Shown in pieces: positions 62,709-64,000 of a stretch of 64,000 nt of DNA. Location: contig NZ_RDSD01000015.1 of NCBI RefSeq assembly GCF_003712195.1, positions 46,576 to 110,575 of the forward strand, given 5' to 3'. Each line of letters starts with the position of its first letter. The stretch's first letter is position 1. Below the pieces are notes generated by a model. It was not told the DNA's origin. It saw only the letters and a list, made by a program, of their open reading frames with translations, and did not search any database. The position numbers and the translations under genes are program-made. Source of the stretch: Proteiniphilum sp. X52. Lineage in GTDB: Bacteria; Bacteroidota; Bacteroidia; Bacteroidales; Dysgonomonadaceae.

Positions 62709-63056
62709 TTAATCTCCTATCAATGAATCAACCGCCTTATTGATATAACGATTCAGAGAAATTCCCTCTCGTTTAGCTTCTCTTACTGCCATTAAATATG
62801 TTTTGGGCTTTAATCGGACATTCAAACTCCCTAAGTTGGGTTTTTGAGGTTTAACCCCATCATGGGCGCAATCGTATAGATAATCATCCACAAATTGTTT
62901 AAAATCATTTTCCAATTCTTCCAAGGTGTTGCCCTCATAGATATATGCTCCTTTAATTCCCAAAAGTTGACCATATAATTTTTTACTATCTAAATCAAAC
63001 TCAACGCTACCATAGTAACCTTTATACTCAAGTAAATTAGTTTTATTTGTTTTCAT
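62709..63056 (-). CDS. hicB: HicB-family antitoxin
   Basis: The 115-residue protein has the HicB partial RNase-H-like fold (YYGSVEFDLDSKKLYGQLLGIKGAYIYEGNTLEELENDF) and a C-terminal ribbon-helix-helix/Arc-type DNA-binding segment (LNVRLKPKTYLMAVREAKREGISLNRYINKAV). It should neutralise HicA and repress the operon. It lies 12 nt downstream of hicA. The order toxin then antitoxin is usual for this type. Confidence 0.9.
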   Translation of the reverse strand: MKTNKTNLLEYKGYYGSVEFDLDSKKLYGQLLGIKGAYIYEGNTLEELENDFKQFVDDYLYDCAHDGVKPQKPNLGSLNVRLKPKTYLMAVREAKREGISLNRYINKAVDSLIGD

Positions 63057-63068
63057 AAATGCAAAATT

Positions 63069-63335
63069 CTATTCATTAATTAAACCACAATCAACTAAAT
63101 TGGTTTTGATAATCTCTAATATATACGGTTTTAAGCGATTATCGGGGTGCGGTTTATGAAATTTTATCGGATATTCCGGATATTGTTCATTTAGAAACCG
63201 AACTCTTGACCCGCCTGTTCTTCCTGTTTTTACTTGGGAAAAACCAAAATCCTTCAAGAGCTTTACCGCTTCCTCATAAGTAAAATCTTTCGGCATACTT
63301 AGAAAGCGTTTCAACAGTTTTTCTTTTGAACTCAT
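63069..63335 (-). CDS. hicA: HicA-family toxin (mRNA interferase)
   Basis: The 88-residue protein starts at the ATG at 63335. An upstream in-frame start at 63374 overlaps the promoter and is rejected. The small dsRBD-like fold is suggested by KLLKDFGFSQVKTGRTGGSRVRFL. The expected GSH histidine is replaced: the motif reads GGSRVRF. Conserved HKPHPDN follows. It would cleave mRNA when HicB is lost, though catalytic strength is uncertain because of the altered histidine. It is encoded in tandem with hicB beside an rRNA operon. Confidence 0.87.
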   Translation of the reverse strand: MSSKEKLLKRFLSMPKDFTYEEAVKLLKDFGFSQVKTGRTGGSRVRFLNEQYPEYPIKFHKPHPDNRLKPYILEIIKTNLVDCGLINE

Positions 63336-63343
63336 ATTACCTG

Positions 63344-63374
63344 CAAAATTAAAAATAAGGAATGAAATTTGCAA
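63344..63374 (-). promoter_or_regulatory. hicAB promoter, TTG-N20-TAATTTTG
   Basis: On the minus strand TTG (63374-63372) and TAATTTTG (63351-63344) are 20 bp apart. The predicted start is only about 4 nt before the hicA ATG, so the mRNA would be almost leaderless. Confidence 0.65.
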
Positions 63375-63733
63375 CTAAATCAGTCGCAATCGGTAATTTT
63401 TCGGAAAGGGTAGAGAAGTAGAGAAGTAACGTCCTCACTTTTTGTCCGTAAACATGGCCTGAGATTCCGCATCCAAACTCAAATAATCCCATATCTGCCA
63501 ACAGCTCGACCACTTGGGTCCCCCAACTGGAAAATGGAAAGGGTTGTAAATAAAATGTAAACAATGCTTTTCATACGACTATTTCAATGGTACATAGAGA
63601 GACTTGATCATCGATTATACACTTTAACATATGCCTCCTATTCATCTTATGGAAGCAGATCGTAAATATAGGAGATTCCAGATAAACGGAGTCTATCACA
63701 CAATATTTTAAAAAACAATGTTCTCGGGCATAC
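63375..63733. other. Intergenic region between hicAB and the rRNA operon
   Basis: About 360 bp of AT-rich sequence. An open frame of 71 codons on the minus strand (63349-63564) has no recognisable domain and overlaps the hicAB promoter. I see no convincing gene or RNA. Confidence 0.55.
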
Positions 63734-63766
63734 TAAAAAAGCCCCCGGAGATAACCCCGGAGGCTT
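63734..63766 (-). terminator. rRNA operon terminator
   Basis: On the minus strand AAGCCTCCGG pairs with CCGGGGGCTT (one G-U) around an 8-nt loop, followed by a run of T. It lies just after the 5S gene. Confidence 0.85.
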
Positions 63767-63778
63767 GATTGTGTAAAG

Positions 63779-63888
<110 letters not shown>

Positions 63889-64000
63889 AATATTGTAAGT
63901 GAATAGTGAATAATGAATAATGAAATTCTTAATTCTTAATTCTTAATTCTTAATTTTTAACTCTTCACTCTTAACTCTTAAAAATGACACGATGAAAAAA
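63889..64000. repeat. 7-bp-period repeats in the 23S-5S spacer
   Basis: From about 63899 the spacer is GTGAATA, GTGAATA, ATGAATA, then five TTAATTC units, TTAACTC, TTCACTC and TTAACTC. The two halves are roughly complementary. TTCACTC is the reverse complement of the GAGTGAA unit in the phoH-purC array. Confidence 0.75.

Noticed and set aside
63349..63564. 71-codon minus-strand ORF between hicA and 5S
   Set aside because: It overlaps the hicAB promoter and resembles no family; probably chance or a decayed fragment.

Overview
The window is chromosomal DNA of a Bacteroidales bacterium (phylum Bacteroidota), probably a Porphyromonadaceae/Dysgonomonadaceae-type organism such as Proteiniphilum or Petrimonas. 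The family placement is a guess from gene content. The phylum call is solid: SusC/SusD pairs, a hybrid two-component system, an ECF sigma/FecR pair, DUF1735 and DUF4292 lipoproteins, promoters of the TAnnTTTG (-7) type, and little use of Shine-Dalgarno sequences. No phage, IS element, CRISPR array or tRNA was found. One 5S rRNA gene, the tail of an rRNA operon, lies at the right edge on the minus strand.

Layout. 1-7.4 kb: a partial lipoprotein gene, an MFS transporter and a GH130 mannoside phosphorylase/hydrolase (minus), divergent from a 1344-residue hybrid two-component regulator. 7.4-13.4 kb (minus): a nucleoside-type MFS permease, an EnvC-like murein hydrolase activator, a DUF4292 lipoprotein, a TPR protein and dut. 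13.6-26.3 kb (plus): a conserved hypothetical gene, then a complete polysaccharide utilisation locus: a propeller/LuxR-type regulator, SusC, SusD, a 45-residue lipoprotein, a GH144-type endo-beta-1,2-glucanase and a GH3 beta-glucosidase. The predicted target is beta-1,2-glucan. 26.4-36 kb: a DUF389 membrane protein, a THUMP RNA methyltransferase, a DUF187 glycosidase-like lipoprotein, a CPA2 antiporter and uvrA. 36-38 kb (minus): a four-gene operon of small membrane proteins (lipoprotein, GYF_2-CD225, CD225, DUF2752), preceded by a strong promoter and a GAGA-tetraloop hairpin that looks like an uncharacterised leader or small RNA. 38-50 kb: dgt, then a second PUL controlled by a divergent ECF sigma/FecR pair: SusC with an STN domain, SusD-like, GH18, and two DUF1735 lipoproteins. 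Its layout resembles high-mannose N-glycan loci. 50-56 kb: purF-like, phoH, purC, menG and aroE. 56-62.6 kb: a duplicated-domain secreted protein, a hybrid histidine kinase with receiver and Hpt domains facing an NtrC-family regulator, and an M24 peptidase. 62.7-63.4 kb: a HicA/HicB toxin-antitoxin pair. 63.8 kb: 5S rRNA.

How it fits together. The organism scavenges glycans. The beta-1,2-glucan locus would bind and import the chain (SusCD), cut it at the surface (GH144) and release glucose in the periplasm (GH3). The ECF/FecR locus would release and capture N-glycans, and the GH130/MFS pair could process the mannosides.

The most unusual signal is non-coding. Two intergenic elements of exactly 80 bp (3139-3218 and 13539-13618) share an arm-13-arm-43-arm design. 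The base that differs between them changes in all three complementary arms, and the design allows two mutually exclusive hairpins. Two longer relatives (12897-12990 and 56950-57183) have terminal inverted repeats and the same right-hand core. Degenerate 7- or 8-bp-period repeat arrays also sit next to genes, several beginning exactly at a stop codon.
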